From: Methylobacterium radiotolerans JCM 2831
GTDB lineage: Bacteria > Pseudomonadota > Alphaproteobacteria > Rhizobiales > Beijerinckiaceae
Assembly: GCF_000019725.1 (NCBI RefSeq)
Contig: NC_010505.1
Coordinates: 5,130,001 to 5,194,000, forward strand
Reading direction: 5' to 3'
Length of the DNA: 64,000 nt
Both the position numbers and the translations under genes were made by a program. How positions within the stretch are numbered: the first letter of the stretch is position 1; the number at the start of each line of letters is the position of its first letter. This document shows, piece after piece, positions 8,129 to 17,277 of the stretch. The notes under the pieces were generated by a model. The model was not told where the DNA came from, did no database searches, and worked only from the letters and a program-made list of their open reading frames with translations.

Positions 8129-8734
8129 TCACTGCCGGGGATAGGCGATGATCGACAGGTAGGTCATCGGCCGCTTGATCAGCGCCTGCGGCCCGTGCAG
8201 CGCCTCGGCGTCGAACAGGAGCGCGTCGCCCGGCTTGAGGTGGTAATCCTGCCCGGCGTGGCGGTAGCTCACCTCGCCGCTCAGCATGTAGATGAACTCG
8301 ATGCCCGCGTGGCGGAAGCCGGTATAGACCTCGGCATCCTCCTCCAGGGTGATGAGGTAGGGCTCGAGCACGGTCTCGCCGCGGATGCCGGCGCCGAGCA
8401 GTTCGTAGATGTGCCCGACCTTCGTGCCGCGCCGCTCGATGACGACCCCGGTGCCCTTCTTCACGTAGGAGCAGTCGCGGCTCTCCTCGAAGGCGGCGAA
8501 GAGGGTGGTGATCGGCACGTTGAGCGCCTTCGCCACCGCGTTGACCGTGGCGAGCGACGGCGAGATCTGCCCGTTCTCGATCTTCGAGACCATGCCGGGC
8601 GAGATGCCGGCCGCCGCGCTGAGATCGGCGACTGAGAGTTCCCGCTCGCGGCGCAGGGCGCGGACCTGGTGCCCGAGGGCCCGTTCCAGGCTCTTGCCGT
8701 CCTCGGTCGGCGCGTTCGAACCGGTATTCAGCAT
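8129..8734 (-). CDS. XRE-family transcriptional regulator with C-terminal cupin domain
   Basis: The 201-residue regulator has an N-terminal helix-turn-helix at about residues 18-75 (LGHQVRALRRERELSVADLSAAAGIS then GMVSKIENGQISPSLATVNAVAKAL), the canonical XRE pattern. A cupin effector domain follows at about 110-195 (PYLITLEEDAEVYTGFRHAGIEFIYMLSGEV ... LKPGDALLFDAEALHGPQAL). Such PuuR-like proteins sense small amines, amino acids or their glutamyl derivatives. It lies immediately upstream of glxBCD-glnT in the same direction, so it probably controls that operon, perhaps through the AATTTC/GAAATT repeat. Confidence 0.85.
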   Translation of the reverse strand: MLNTGSNAPTEDGKSLERALGHQVRALRRERELSVADLSAAAGISPGMVSKIENGQISPSLATVNAVAKALNVPITTLFAAFEESRDCSYVKKGTGVVIERRGTKVGHIYELLGAGIRGETVLEPYLITLEEDAEVYTGFRHAGIEFIYMLSGEVSYRHAGQDYHLKPGDALLFDAEALHGPQALIKRPMTYLSIIAYPRQ

Positions 8735-8876
8735 GGAAGGCCCGCGAACTGGAAGACCCCGCGGCCGGAGGCGTCCCGGCCGGTCGATCCAGGTCCATAG
8801 CCGATTGCACCGCGTTCCGCAGGCCCGCCGCGCGGGGCGGGGCGGGGCGCGGCGCGGCCGTCCCGGCCGCGCGGCC

Positions 8877-9242
8877 TCAGGCGCGGACGAGCTTGCCCAC
8901 GACGGCGAGCAGCTGCTCGGGCTTGAACGGCTTGGTGATCCAGCCGGTCGCCCCGGCCGCCTTCGCCTGCTGCTTGATCCCCTCGTCGGATTCCGTGCTC
9001 AGGAAGAGGATCGGCACGCCCGTGAAGCTCGGCAGAGTCCGCAGCTGCTTGATCATCTCCAGCCCGTTCATCACCGGCATGTTGAGATCGGTGATGACGA
9101 GGTTGACGCTCTCGCTCCGGGCCTTCGCGAGGCCTTCGGCGCCGTCGCCGGCCTCGATCACCGTGTGGCCGGCCGGGCCGAGCACCACCTTGATCATCTG
9201 CCGGATGCTGGGCGAGTCGTCGACGGCGAGGACAGTGGCCAT
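8877..9242 (-). CDS. cheY: Single-domain response regulator, CheY-type
   Basis: The 121-residue receiver domain has no output module. Conserved residues are the acidic pair D8-D9, phospho-acceptor D52 (in LVITDLNMPVMNG), T83 (LFLSTESD) and K104 (WITKPF). Its place in a chemotaxis cluster and the NMPVMNGLEMI loop suggest a CheY that carries phosphoryl groups from CheA to the flagellar motor or acts as a phosphate sink. It follows the STAS gene by 35 bases in the same direction, so the two are probably cotranscribed, divergent from the soluble chemoreceptor. Confidence 0.88.
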   Translation of the reverse strand: MATVLAVDDSPSIRQMIKVVLGPAGHTVIEAGDGAEGLAKARSESVNLVITDLNMPVMNGLEMIKQLRTLPSFTGVPILFLSTESDEGIKQQAKAAGATGWITKPFKPEQLLAVVGKLVRA

Positions 9243-9277
9243 GACACGTATTCCGTTCTTGCGCCTGGAGTGCGCGC

Positions 9278-9559
9278 CTAGAGGACCGGCGCGCTGGGGA
9301 GTGCGATCGCGGCGCGCCGGAACGCGCTCTCCACCGCCGGAGGGACGTTGACCAGCGCGACGCCGGCGCCGCGCCGCCGCGCCGCCTTGTCGGCCGCGAG
9401 TACGATCTGGACGAAGGTGATGTCCGCGCGCTCGACCGCCGCGCAGTCGAGGGTGAGGTGCGCCGCGCCGGCGAGCGCCGCCGCCAGCGTGTCCTGCAGC
9501 GACCGGACGGTCCGGATGGTGCAGTCGGGAGCGAGCGTGAGGGCGGGAGCCTCGGACAT
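9278..9559 (-). CDS. STAS-domain protein of the chemotaxis cluster
   Basis: The 93-residue protein is almost entirely a STAS domain. An N-terminal strand (ALTLAPDCTIRTVRSLQDTL) leads to LTLDCAAVERADITFVQIVLAADKAARRRG and then VALVNVPPAVESAFRRAAIAL. The canonical serine phosphorylation site in D-x-S-G is here AVERADITF, with no serine at the usual position, so switching by phosphorylation is doubtful. The ATG at 9559 is used because the longer frame upstream is low-complexity. Small STAS proteins next to cheY occur in several alphaproteobacterial che clusters with unknown roles. Confidence 0.75.
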   Translation of the reverse strand: MSEAPALTLAPDCTIRTVRSLQDTLAAALAGAAHLTLDCAAVERADITFVQIVLAADKAARRRGAGVALVNVPPAVESAFRRAAIALPSAPVL

Positions 9560-9878
9560 GCGGGTTCGTGACCTCGACGACAGACTTGCGGGGCGACGCG
9601 CCGCCCCGTTCGAGTCAACACCGTGGCGGGTAAATTCTTCCTGAAGGTTCGGCCAATCGAGGGCGGCTGACGCGGGGGCGGGTCCAGCACAGGACGGAGG
9701 TCTGCCCTGCATTGAATAGTCTTCCTGGGCTAATACTGCGATCTGCGTCTCCCGTTGCAGCCTTCGGCCGACCGATAACGCTTTCTTTAACGGCGATCCT
9801 TAGCCTCGGGCGGGCACCGACCGTCGGATTGCCGCTTGACCCGCGCGCATCGGTCGACGCCGAGAGATCCGCCCGCCG
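9560..9878. promoter_or_regulatory. Divergent promoter region between the STAS-cheY pair and the soluble chemoreceptor
   Basis: No gene is visible in these 319 bases. Two less GC-rich patches (about 9625-9650 and 9710-9810) could contain divergent promoters: the first has GGGTAAATTCTTCC, the second has AATAGTCTTCC and GCTTTCTTTAACGG. No clear -35/-10 pair or strong hairpin could be assigned. Confidence 0.35.
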
Positions 9879-11162
9879 ATGTCCTTCCAAGCCGCCCACG
9901 ACATTCTCAGGCAGGTCCCGGGCCGGTTTCGCCGGCCCCAGATGCGTTCCGAGCTGCGGCCCGATGGCCGGGGCGATGGCCGGGTCGAAGACCGGCCCGG
10001 ATCGGGCGCGGCGCCCGGCGCCGCGATCCCGCCGGCCCCGCCCGCGGAGGCGGCCGCGTCATCCATCGAGTCCGAGCCCGTGCCGCCGCACGTCGCGATG
10101 CCGGCCGAGCCGGCGCCCGCCGCGGGGGCGGCCGACCTGCTCCAGGCCTGGCTCGGCCTCTCGGCGCAGCAGCGGGCGCTGCTCGACGCCCTCGTCGCCG
10201 AACTCGGGATCGTCTCCACCGACGTGGAGGCCAACGTCCACGGCCTGTCCAACCGCTTCCAGAACATCGCCGCCTCGACCTGCGAGCAGTCGGAGATCGT
10301 CCGGGGGCTCGTCGCCTCGGTTCAGACCGTCCAGATCGACGACAAGACCCTGCAGCTCGGCGACGTCGCCGCCGGCCTCGGCGAGACGCTCACCGCGCTG
10401 ATCGAGCGGATCACCCTGATGTCGTCCCGCGGCTCGACCCTCGCCCAGGGGCTCACGGGGGTGCTCGAGGGCCTGACGTCGGTCGAGGGCAGCGTCGCGC
10501 AGATCGAGCGGATCAACCGCCAGACCAACCTCCTCGCCCTGAACGCCAAGATCGAGGCGGCCCGGGCCGGCGCCAGCGGCGCGGCCTTCGCGGTGGTCGC
10601 CGACGAGGTGCGCGGCCTCGCCACGACCATCAACGCCCTGTCGGACGTGATCAAGCAGCAGATCGGCACCATGGCGGCCGGCCTGCGCAGCAGCCACGCC
10701 CTGCTGGGCGACATCGCGGCGATCGACATGTCCGAGGAGAGCCGGACCGCCGAGACGCGCGTCCGCATGGTGATGCGGGCGCTGGTCGAGCAGAACGCGC
10801 AGGTCGCGGGCATCCTGCAGCAGACCGCCGAGACCACGCAGGCCATCACGCAGGATGTGTCGGCGGCGATCGTGGCGATGCAGTTCCAGGACCGGGCCAA
10901 GCAGCGCATCCAGAACGTCGAGGGCCTGCTGCGCTCGGCCGGAGCGGAACTCGGCCGGCTCTCCGCCGACAGCGCGGACCGCGTCGCGGCGCCGGGTGCG
11001 GCGGCCGACCCGGCCTGGATCGAGGCGGCGATCGGGAGCTGCACGCTGGGTGAGGTTCGGGCGCGCCTGACGGAGCGCCTGCTCGGCGGTGCCCCGGCCA
11101 CCGCGAAGCCGGCCGCCGACGCTGCGGCCGCCGACGATCTGGACGGCATCGACCTGTTCTAG
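9879..11162 (+). CDS. Soluble methyl-accepting chemotaxis protein with CheZ-like motifs
   Basis: The 427-residue receptor has no transmembrane segment. Residues 1-85 are Pro/Ala/Arg-rich. A helical sensory part (about 86-190) leads into the signalling hairpin, whose tip reads [21 protein letters not shown] at 211-231 and is followed by [13 protein letters not shown]; this is where CheA and CheW bind. Beyond the hairpin, residues 335-342 read QFQDRAKQ, giving D338-x-x-x-Q342 as in the CheZ phosphatase site. The protein ends DDLDGIDLF, an acidic-aromatic tail resembling the CheY-binding peptide of CheZ. It begins the plus-strand che genes, divergent from STAS-cheY. Confidence 0.85.
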   Translation: MSFQAAHDILRQVPGRFRRPQMRSELRPDGRGDGRVEDRPGSGAAPGAAIPPAPPAEAAASSIESEPVPPHVAMPAEPAPAAGAADLLQAWLGLSAQQRALLDALVAELGIVSTDVEANVHGLSNRFQNIAASTCEQSEIVRGLVASVQTVQIDDKTLQLGDVAAGLGETLTALIERITLMSSRGSTLAQGLTGVLEGLTSVEGSVAQIERINRQTNLLALNAKIEAARAGASGAAFAVVADEVRGLATTINALSDVIKQQIGTMAAGLRSSHALLGDIAAIDMSEESRTAETRVRMVMRALVEQNAQVAGILQQTAETTQAITQDVSAAIVAMQFQDRAKQRIQNVEGLLRSAGAELGRLSADSADRVAAPGAAADPAWIEAAIGSCTLGEVRARLTERLLGGAPATAKPAADAAAADDLDGIDLF

Positions 11163-11718
11163 GCGCCGGCGCGCCGCGCAGCCGCGGTCCGGGCGCGGCC
11201 CGCTCCGGCCCGGCCGGCGGTCGCATCGCGGCCGGGCCTGCCCGCGCCGGTTAGGCCGCGACCGGCCCCGGTCCGACGACCGCTCCCGATCCGATCTCCT
11301 CGCCGCCTCCCGCACGGGGCTGCCGCGGCCCGCATCCGCGCGGCTGCGCGTCGACGCGCCGTGCCGGGCTCATCCGCGTGCCGGAGGCCGCGCGCCCGCG
11401 ATCCTGTGATCCGTGGCTCACGCGATCGCTGTATCCGACAATCTTTTGCTTCATGGCTTGGCGAGATATACTTCGCCTCCAGGGTCGAAATCTGGCCGTT
11501 AACGGAAAATTTCGGGTCCAATCGTATACAACCGGAGAGGTCGGGCGGCGGGTGCTCGTCGTTCCCCGTCGCCGCGCGGGCGTCGCGCGCCGGGATAGTC
11601 CGTTCGACTGCCTGGTCGCGAAGGAAACGGCCCGCGTTCGGAGCTGGAATCTCGCCCCGCTCGGGATGGGGCGCTTCATTCTGTATCTGCGTGCTGTGTG
11701 CGAGGGTCCGATCGTCCC
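11163..11718. promoter_or_regulatory. Intergenic region before cheA with AT-rich promoter-like patch
   Basis: These 556 bases contain no convincing gene; the open frames across them are Arg/Pro-rich and arise from GC-rich DNA. About 11420-11535 is AT-rich and holds a perfect palindrome CCGTTAACGG (11496-11505), followed by GAAAATTTC (an imperfect dyad) and GTATACAAC. This is the likely promoter region of the cheA-cheW-MCP-cheW-cheR-cheB genes. Confidence 0.4.
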
Positions 11719-13827
11719 ATGACTGCCCTGGATCCGGCGGAGATCTTCCGCGCCGAGGCCGCCGAGCTGCTCGCCTGCCTGGAGACGACCCTGCTCGACC
11801 TCGGCGACCGGCCCGAGGACCGGACCCTGATCGACACCGCCTTCCGCGCCCTGCACACCATCAAGGGCTCGGGCGCCATGTTCGGCTTCGAGCAGGTCGC
11901 CGCCTTCACCCACGACTTCGAGACCGCCTTCGACCGCGTCCGCCGCGGCGAGGTCCCGGTCGGCCGCGACCTCGTCAACGTCTCCCTCTCGGCCAAGGAC
12001 TTCATCCGCGGCCTCATCGAGGAGCCCGAGGTCAGCGCGCCCATCATCGGCGAGGCCATCCTGGCCGAGCTCGAGCAGCTCCTCGGCGCCGCGGGCGCCG
12101 ACGCGGCCCAGGCCGCTGCCGATACCGCTGCCGATACCGCCGCCGATACCGCCGCCGCTTCCGACGCCCCGCCCGCCGAGGCCGGCTGGCGGATCGGCAT
12201 CGCCTTCGCCCCGGACGTCCTGCGCAACGGCACCAACCCGCTCGCCCTCCTCGACGAGCTGCGCGACCTCGGCGCCTGCACGGTCGTGCCGCGGCTCGAG
12301 GCCCTGCCCGAGCTGCCCGGCCTCGATCCCGAGAGCCTCGCCCTCGGCTGGGACGTCACGCTGCGCGGGCCCGTCAGCCGCGCGGCGGTCGAGGACGTGT
12401 TCCTGTTCGTGCGCGACGAGATGGTCCTGACCCTGGAGCCGGCCGGCCCGGCGTTGCCGGACGCCGCCCCGCCCGAGCCGGTGCCGGTCCAGGCGCGCGC
12501 GCCCGCTCCGGTCGCGGCGGAGCCGGCACCACCGGCCGCGCCCGCTGCCGCGCCCGCTGCCGCTGCCACCCCGGCCGTCGCCGCTGCCGCGCCGGCCGAT
12601 GCCCGGGCGCCGGCGCGGCGGGCCGAGGACCGGCCGGCCAGCAGCGTGCGGGTCGAGGCCGAGCGGCTCGACGAGCTGATGGACCGGGTCGGCGAACTCG
12701 TCATCGCCCAGGCCCGCCTCGGCCAGCTCGCCGGCTTGCACGCCGATCCCGGCCTCAAGACCGTCGCGGAGGAGATCGAGCGCCTCTCGGCGCGCCTGCG
12801 CGACACCACGATGAGCATCCGCATGGTCGCCATCGGCGCCCTGTTCGGCCGCTTCCGCCGCCTCGTCCACGACCTCGCGCGCGACCTCGGCAAGCCGGTC
12901 GAGTTCGTCACCGGCGGCGAGGAGACCGAGCTCGACAAGACCGTGATCGAGCGCCTGGCCGACCCGCTCGTCCACCTGATCCGCAACGCCATCGACCACG
13001 GCATCGAGGCGCCCGCGCAGCGCGCGGCCGCCGCCAAGCCCGCCACGGGCCGGATCACGCTCACCGCCGAGCATGTCGGCGCCCAGGTGCTGGTGAGCGT
13101 GCGCGACGACGGCGCCGGGCTCGACGCGGCGCGCATCCGCGCCAAGGCCGAGGAGCGGGGCCTGTGCGCGCCCGGCGCGGTGCTGAGCGACCAGCAGATC
13201 TACCAGTTCCTGTTCGCGCCGGGCTTCTCGACCGCGCCGACGATCTCGGCGCTGTCGGGGCGCGGGGTCGGCATGGACGTGGTCAAGAAGACGATCGAGA
13301 GCCTGCGCGGCACGATCGACATCACCACCGAGCCGGGGGGCGGGACCTGCGTGGCGCTGCGCCTGCCGCTGACCCTGGCGATCATCGAGGGGCTGCTGAT
13401 CCGGGTCGGCGCGGGGCGCTACGTGATCCCGCTGGCGGCGGTGGAGGAGTGCGTCGCGCTGCCCGCGGGCGAGCGCGGCGGGCGCGGGCGGGACTTCCTG
13501 AACATCCGCGGCGCGCTGGTGCCGTTCCTGCGGCTGCGCGACCTGTTCGGGGCGCCGGGCGAGCCGGAGGAGCACCAGAAGGTGATCGTGGTGTCGGCGG
13601 GCGAGGCGCGGGTCGGCCTGGTGGCGGACCAGATCATCGGCAACCACCAGACGGTGATCAAGTCGCTGTCGAAGCTGCACGCGGACGTGGCGACGTTCTC
13701 GGGGGCGACGATCCTGGGCGACGGCACGGCCGCGCTGATCGTCGATGTCGGCCGGCTCGTGGGCGGCGGCGAGCGGGCGCACGAGAGCCCGCGCGAGAGC
13801 CCGCGCGCCTACCAGGAGGTGGCGTGA
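11719..13827 (+). CDS. cheA: Chemotaxis histidine kinase CheA
   Basis: The 702-residue kinase has P1 at about 1-125, with phosphorylatable H46 in ALHTIKGSGAMFGF. A P2-like domain spans about 157-240. The P3 dimerisation helices (VEAERLDELMDRVGELVIAQARL) begin near 312. The P4 ATPase has its N box at LVHLIRNAIDHGIE (418-430), G1 at VRDDGAGLD and G2 at GRGVGMDVVKKTI. P5 is the CheW-like C-terminus from about 550. Linkers at 125-155 and 243-305 are long and Ala/Pro-rich; the first contains three AADT repeats. The ATG at 11719 is chosen over an upstream GTG at 11698. The stop overlaps the cheW start. Confidence 0.93.
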   Translation: MTALDPAEIFRAEAAELLACLETTLLDLGDRPEDRTLIDTAFRALHTIKGSGAMFGFEQVAAFTHDFETAFDRVRRGEVPVGRDLVNVSLSAKDFIRGLIEEPEVSAPIIGEAILAELEQLLGAAGADAAQAAADTAADTAADTAAASDAPPAEAGWRIGIAFAPDVLRNGTNPLALLDELRDLGACTVVPRLEALPELPGLDPESLALGWDVTLRGPVSRAAVEDVFLFVRDEMVLTLEPAGPALPDAAPPEPVPVQARAPAPVAAEPAPPAAPAAAPAAAATPAVAAAAPADARAPARRAEDRPASSVRVEAERLDELMDRVGELVIAQARLGQLAGLHADPGLKTVAEEIERLSARLRDTTMSIRMVAIGALFGRFRRLVHDLARDLGKPVEFVTGGEETELDKTVIERLADPLVHLIRNAIDHGIEAPAQRAAAAKPATGRITLTAEHVGAQVLVSVRDDGAGLDAARIRAKAEERGLCAPGAVLSDQQIYQFLFAPGFSTAPTISALSGRGVGMDVVKKTIESLRGTIDITTEPGGGTCVALRLPLTLAIIEGLLIRVGAGRYVIPLAAVEECVALPAGERGGRGRDFLNIRGALVPFLRLRDLFGAPGEPEEHQKVIVVSAGEARVGLVADQIIGNHQTVIKSLSKLHADVATFSGATILGDGTAALIVDVGRLVGGGERAHESPRESPRAYQEVA

Positions 13828-14396
13828 TGAGCGGCGGCGTGACGAGCGGCGTGACGAGCGGTGTGACGCGCGGCGTGACGCGCGGGTCTCCCGGGTCCGG
13901 GCCGCAGGCGGGCGCGCAGTCTGGCGCGCAGCCTGGCGCGCGGGTGGGCGGTCCGGCGGGTCAGCGGGGCGGCCGGCAGGTGGTGATGTTCCGGATCGGC
14001 ACGGAGAGCTTCGCGCTGGAGGCCGGGATGGTGCGCGAGATCATCGACCCGATCCCGGCGACCCGGGTGGCGGGGGCGCGGGCGCATGTCGACCGGATCG
14101 TGAACGTGCGCGGCAACGTCGTGCCGCTGGCCGACATCCGCGGGCGGTTCGGGATGCCGGCGGCGGCCGACAGCCCGGACACGCGCTTCCTGGTGCTGGA
14201 GGTGGCGGTGGCGGGCGATCCGGTGGTGGTCGCGCTGGTGGCCGACAAGGTGTTCGCGGTCACCGAGGTCGACCCGGCCGATTGCGAGGCGGTGCCGCCG
14301 GTCGGGACGACGTGGCGGCCCGAGTACATCCGCGCGATCGTCAAGGCGGGCGACGACTTCATCATCGTCCCCGACCTCGAGCAGATCCTCAACTGA
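13827..14396 (+). CDS. cheW: CheW coupling protein with N-terminal repeat tail
   Basis: This 189-residue adaptor links CheA to receptors. The CheW domain runs from about residue 50 ([21 protein letters not shown]) to the end, with [22 protein letters not shown] and [13 protein letters not shown] typical of the fold. The first 50 residues are an unusual Gly/Val/Thr/Gln-rich tail: four GVTS/GVTR units encoded by 12-bp repeats, then GAQ repeats. The ATG overlaps the cheA stop as TGATG, with AGGAGGT at 13814-13820, so translation is probably coupled and strong. It is the first of two cheW genes in the cluster. Confidence 0.9.
   Translation: MSGGVTSGVTSGVTRGVTRGSPGSGPQAGAQSGAQPGARVGGPAGQRGGRQVVMFRIGTESFALEAGMVREIIDPIPATRVAGARAHVDRIVNVRGNVVPLADIRGRFGMPAAADSPDTRFLVLEVAVAGDPVVVALVADKVFAVTEVDPADCEAVPPVGTTWRPEYIRAIVKAGDDFIIVPDLEQILN
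13836..13883 (+). repeat. Four 12-bp tandem repeats encoding GVTS/GVTR in the CheW tail
   Basis: Four consecutive 12-base units of the form GGCGTGACGAGC or GGCGTGACGCGC encode residues 4-19 of CheW. Being multiples of three, changes in copy number would keep the frame and alter only the length of a disordered tail. Confidence 0.75.
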
Positions 14397-14445
14397 AGTC
14401 CTGGTGCAGTCTTCTCGAAGCGTTGTGTGCGTAGGGGTGAGTACG

Positions 14446-16689
14446 ATGCGTTTCTCGATCAAGGCCAAGCTCGGGGTCGGCTTCGGCGCGATCCTCGTCC
14501 TCCTCGGGGCCGCCAGCGGCGTCGGCTACCAGCGGCTCACCGCGGCCGACGCCACGATGAAGTACGTCCTCAGCCGCGCCGAGGTGCAGAAGCTGGTCCT
14601 CGAGGGCAAGGCGAACGCCATCCGCGCCGGGTTCAACGTCCGCGGCGCCCTGCTCAGCCCGGACGAGGCGCAGATGGCGGAGTTCGCCAAGCGCGTGACG
14701 AACAACCGGGCCGACGCCATGGCGGCCCTGGCCAAGGTGAGGCCGCTCCTCATGTCCGACGAGGGCCGGCGCCTGTTCGAGGACTTGATGGGCAAGTTCG
14801 AGAAGCAGACCGACCTGGGGACCCGCGCCCTGGAGATGACCCGCGAGAACTCGAACGGGAAGACCTGGGCCGAGATCAATGCCGCGGGTCGCCCGGCGCT
14901 GGCCGCCCTGCGCACGGACCTCGACGCCCTGATCGTCGCGCCGGCGGACGCCCAGAACCCCGCCGCGGACCGGCTGGCGCGGGTCGCCGCGGTGTTCAAG
15001 GGCCGGGTGGAGCGGGCCTGGGGCCAGCTCACCTCCGCGACCGGGACGACGAGCGCCGAGGCGCTGCAGCAGCGCGTCGCCCTCGCCAAGCAGTCGCGCG
15101 AGGAGATCAACCGCTCCCTGGAGGAACTCGCCCCGGCGGCCCAGACGGCGGGCGTCGCCGTCGCGGGCGTCCGCGAGCGGTTCGCGACCTGGGCGGCCTC
15201 GTTCCAGCGCGCGCTGGCCGTCGTGGAGACCGGGACATCGGTGAAGGCGGCCGAGCTGGCCTCGGGTGACTACGCGAAGGTGAGCACGACCGCGATCGAC
15301 GCGTTCGAGGCCCTGGCCGAGCGGCAGAAGCGCTTCATGGACGAGGCCGCGGTCCAGGCCAACGCGGAATCGGCCCAGGGTCAGACCATCCTGCTGACCG
15401 TGGCGGCGGCGGCCCTCCTCCTCGGCCTCGGCATCGCCACGTGGCTCGCCCTCTCGATCTCCCGCGGGCTCGGCCGCGCCGTGACCCTGGCCGACGCGGT
15501 GGCCATGGGCGACCTGAGCCAGACCGCGAAGGTCACCTCGAACGACGAGCTCGGCGACCTCGTCGGCGCCATGGGCCGCATGACCGAGAACCTGAACGCG
15601 ACGGCCGCGCTCGCCAACGCCATCGCGCGGGGCGACCTCACGGTCGAGGCCAGGCCGCTCTCCGACAAGGACACGATGGGCCTCGCCCTGCAGACCATGC
15701 TGACGAAGCTGCGCGCCGTCGTGGCCGAGGCGAGCGCGGCGGCGAGCAACGTGTCCGCGGGGTCCCAGGAGCTGTCGGCGTCGGCCGAGCAGCTGTCGCA
15801 GGGCTCGACCGAGCAGGCGGCCTCGACCGAGGAAGCCTCGGCGTCGATGGAGGAGATGGCCGCCAACGTGAAGCAGAACGCCGAGAACGCCAGCCAGACC
15901 GAGACGATCGCCCGGCAATCGGCCCAGGACGCCGAGGCCAGCGGCGTCGCCGTCGGCCGGGCCGTGGAGGCCATGCAGACCATCGCCCAGAAGATCACCA
16001 TCGTGCAGGAGATCGCCCGCCAGACCGACCTGCTGGCCCTCAACGCCGCCGTCGAGGCCGCCCGGGCCGGCGAGCACGGGCGCGGCTTCGCGGTGGTGGC
16101 CAGCGAGGTGCGCAAGCTCGCCGAGCGCAGCCAGGCGGCCGCGGCCGAGATCGGCACGCTCTCGGCCGACACCGTCAAGGCCGCCCAGCAGGCCGGCGAC
16201 ATGCTGGGCCGGCTCGTGCCCGACATCAAGAAGACCGCCGGCCTGGTCGAGGAGATCACCGCCGCCTGCCGGGAGCAGGATGTCGGCTCGGGCCAGATCA
16301 ACCAGGCGATCCAGCAGCTCGACAAGGTCACCCAGCAGAACGCCAGCGCCTCCGAGCAGGTCTCGGCCACCTCCGAGGAGCTGGCCACCCAGGCCGAGAA
16401 GCTGCAGGCGACGATCGCCTACTTCCGCCTCGCCGAGGCGTCCGCGCCGGGCGCGCCCCTGGCGGGTGTCCCCCTGGCCGGCGTCGATCAGGCGGTGATG
16501 CGCCTGCGCGCGACCGCGGCGCGGATGGGCACGGCCTCGGCGGGCCCGGCCTCGGGCGCTTCCTCGGCGGCGATCCGCTCGCCGAGCCCGAAGCGGGCGG
16601 GCGGGCGCGGCCCGGCCGCGGGCGGCGGCTTCGCCCTCGACATGGGCGCGGGCGACGCGCAGGACGCCGCCTTCACCCGCGTCGCCTGA
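14446..16689 (+). CDS. Membrane-bound methyl-accepting chemotaxis protein
   Basis: The 747-residue chemoreceptor has TM1 at about residues 8-28 ([19 protein letters not shown]), a helical periplasmic sensor of about 280 residues (four-helix-bundle style), and TM2 at about 314-338. A HAMP domain ([17 protein letters not shown]) and a second HAMP-like repeat ([16 protein letters not shown]) follow, then a long signalling domain. The tip is [20 protein letters not shown] near 523-545 and is followed by [16 protein letters not shown]. Glu/Gln/Ala-rich helices on both sides offer methylation sites for CheR/CheB. No C-terminal NWETF-like pentapeptide is present. The ATG at 14446 has AGGGGTGA upstream. 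It lies inside the che operon. Confidence 0.92.
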   Translation: MRFSIKAKLGVGFGAILVLLGAASGVGYQRLTAADATMKYVLSRAEVQKLVLEGKANAIRAGFNVRGALLSPDEAQMAEFAKRVTNNRADAMAALAKVRPLLMSDEGRRLFEDLMGKFEKQTDLGTRALEMTRENSNGKTWAEINAAGRPALAALRTDLDALIVAPADAQNPAADRLARVAAVFKGRVERAWGQLTSATGTTSAEALQQRVALAKQSREEINRSLEELAPAAQTAGVAVAGVRERFATWAASFQRALAVVETGTSVKAAELASGDYAKVSTTAIDAFEALAERQKRFMDEAAVQANAESAQGQTILLTVAAAALLLGLGIATWLALSISRGLGRAVTLADAVAMGDLSQTAKVTSNDELGDLVGAMGRMTENLNATAALANAIARGDLTVEARPLSDKDTMGLALQTMLTKLRAVVAEASAAASNVSAGSQELSASAEQLSQGSTEQAASTEEASASMEEMAANVKQNAENASQTETIARQSAQDAEASGVAVGRAVEAMQTIAQKITIVQEIARQTDLLALNAAVEAARAGEHGRGFAVVASEVRKLAERSQAAAAEIGTLSADTVKAAQQAGDMLGRLVPDIKKTAGLVEEITAACREQDVGSGQINQAIQQLDKVTQQNASASEQVSATSEELATQAEKLQATIAYFRLAEASAPGAPLAGVPLAGVDQAVMRLRATAARMGTASAGPASGASSAAIRSPSPKRAGGRGPAAGGGFALDMGAGDAQDAAFTRVA

Positions 16690-16706
16690 CCCGCCGCCCG
16701 AAGCCC

Positions 16707-16739
16707 GGATCCGCGCGGGACCTGTCGCCGCGCGGATCC
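16707..16739. terminator. GC-rich hairpin between the MCP gene and the second cheW
   Basis: Perfect 12-base arms GGATCCGCGCGG and CCGCGCGGATCC flank a 9-base loop, starting 17 bases after the receptor stop. There is no T-run, so it could be a weak or processing hairpin that lowers or stabilises expression within the operon rather than a full terminator. Confidence 0.5.
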
Positions 16740-16790
16740 CGCCGCCGGGCCGCCGCCGCAGCCGCGCCCCGATCCATCCGGAGATCCCGC

Positions 16791-17264
16791 ATGTCCAGTG
16801 TGTGGCAGTACCTGACCCTCGGCCTCGGGGCCGAGACCTTCGGGATCGACGTCGAGCACGTCCACGAGATCCTCGATTACCGGGTGCCGGCGGCGCTGCC
16901 GCAGGCGCCGGCCTTCCTGCTGGGGATGATCGACGTGCGCGGGCAGAGCTACCCGGTGGTCGACCTGCGGACCAAGCTCGGCCTGCCGCCGGTCGCGCGC
17001 ACGCCGGCGACGCGGATCATCCTGCTCAACGTCCCGGTGCCGGGCCGGGCGCTGCGGGTCGGGTTCGTGGCCGACCGGGTGATCGAGGTGACGGAACTCG
17101 ACAGCGCCGAGATGGAGGCCGCGCCCGAGGTCGGCGGGCGCTGGAACGCGCGCTACATCGCGGGCATCGGCCGCCGGGGCGAGGCGTTCGTGGTCGTGTT
17201 CGACCTCGTCGCGCTCATGGACGGCGACGGCCCGGCGCTGGCCGCACCCTCGCAGGCCGCCTGA
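16791..17264 (+). CDS. cheW: CheW coupling protein (second copy)
   Basis: The 157-residue protein is a minimal CheW domain (YLTLGLGAETFGIDVEHVHEI, LLGMIDVRGQSYPVVDLRTKLGLP, VGFVADRVIEVTELD), of standard length and without the repeat tail of the first copy. The start is placed at the ATG with GGAG seven bases upstream. It differs clearly from the first CheW (YRVPAALPQ versus IPATRVAGA in the binding loop), so the two may serve the soluble and the membrane receptor respectively. It precedes cheR by 13 bases. Confidence 0.92.
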   Translation: MSSVWQYLTLGLGAETFGIDVEHVHEILDYRVPAALPQAPAFLLGMIDVRGQSYPVVDLRTKLGLPPVARTPATRIILLNVPVPGRALRVGFVADRVIEVTELDSAEMEAAPEVGGRWNARYIAGIGRRGEAFVVVFDLVALMDGDGPALAAPSQAA

Positions 17265-17277
17265 GGGATCCGCCACC

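Noticed and set aside
11251..13782. An 843-residue open frame opposite cheA
   Set aside because: It has no recognisable domain, a repetitive charged composition, and is fully antisense to cheA.
13836..13960. Short repeats in the cheW 5' end considered as a CRISPR-like or regulatory array
   Set aside because: The units are 12 bases without spacers and encode in-frame GVTS/GVTR; they are simple coding repeats.
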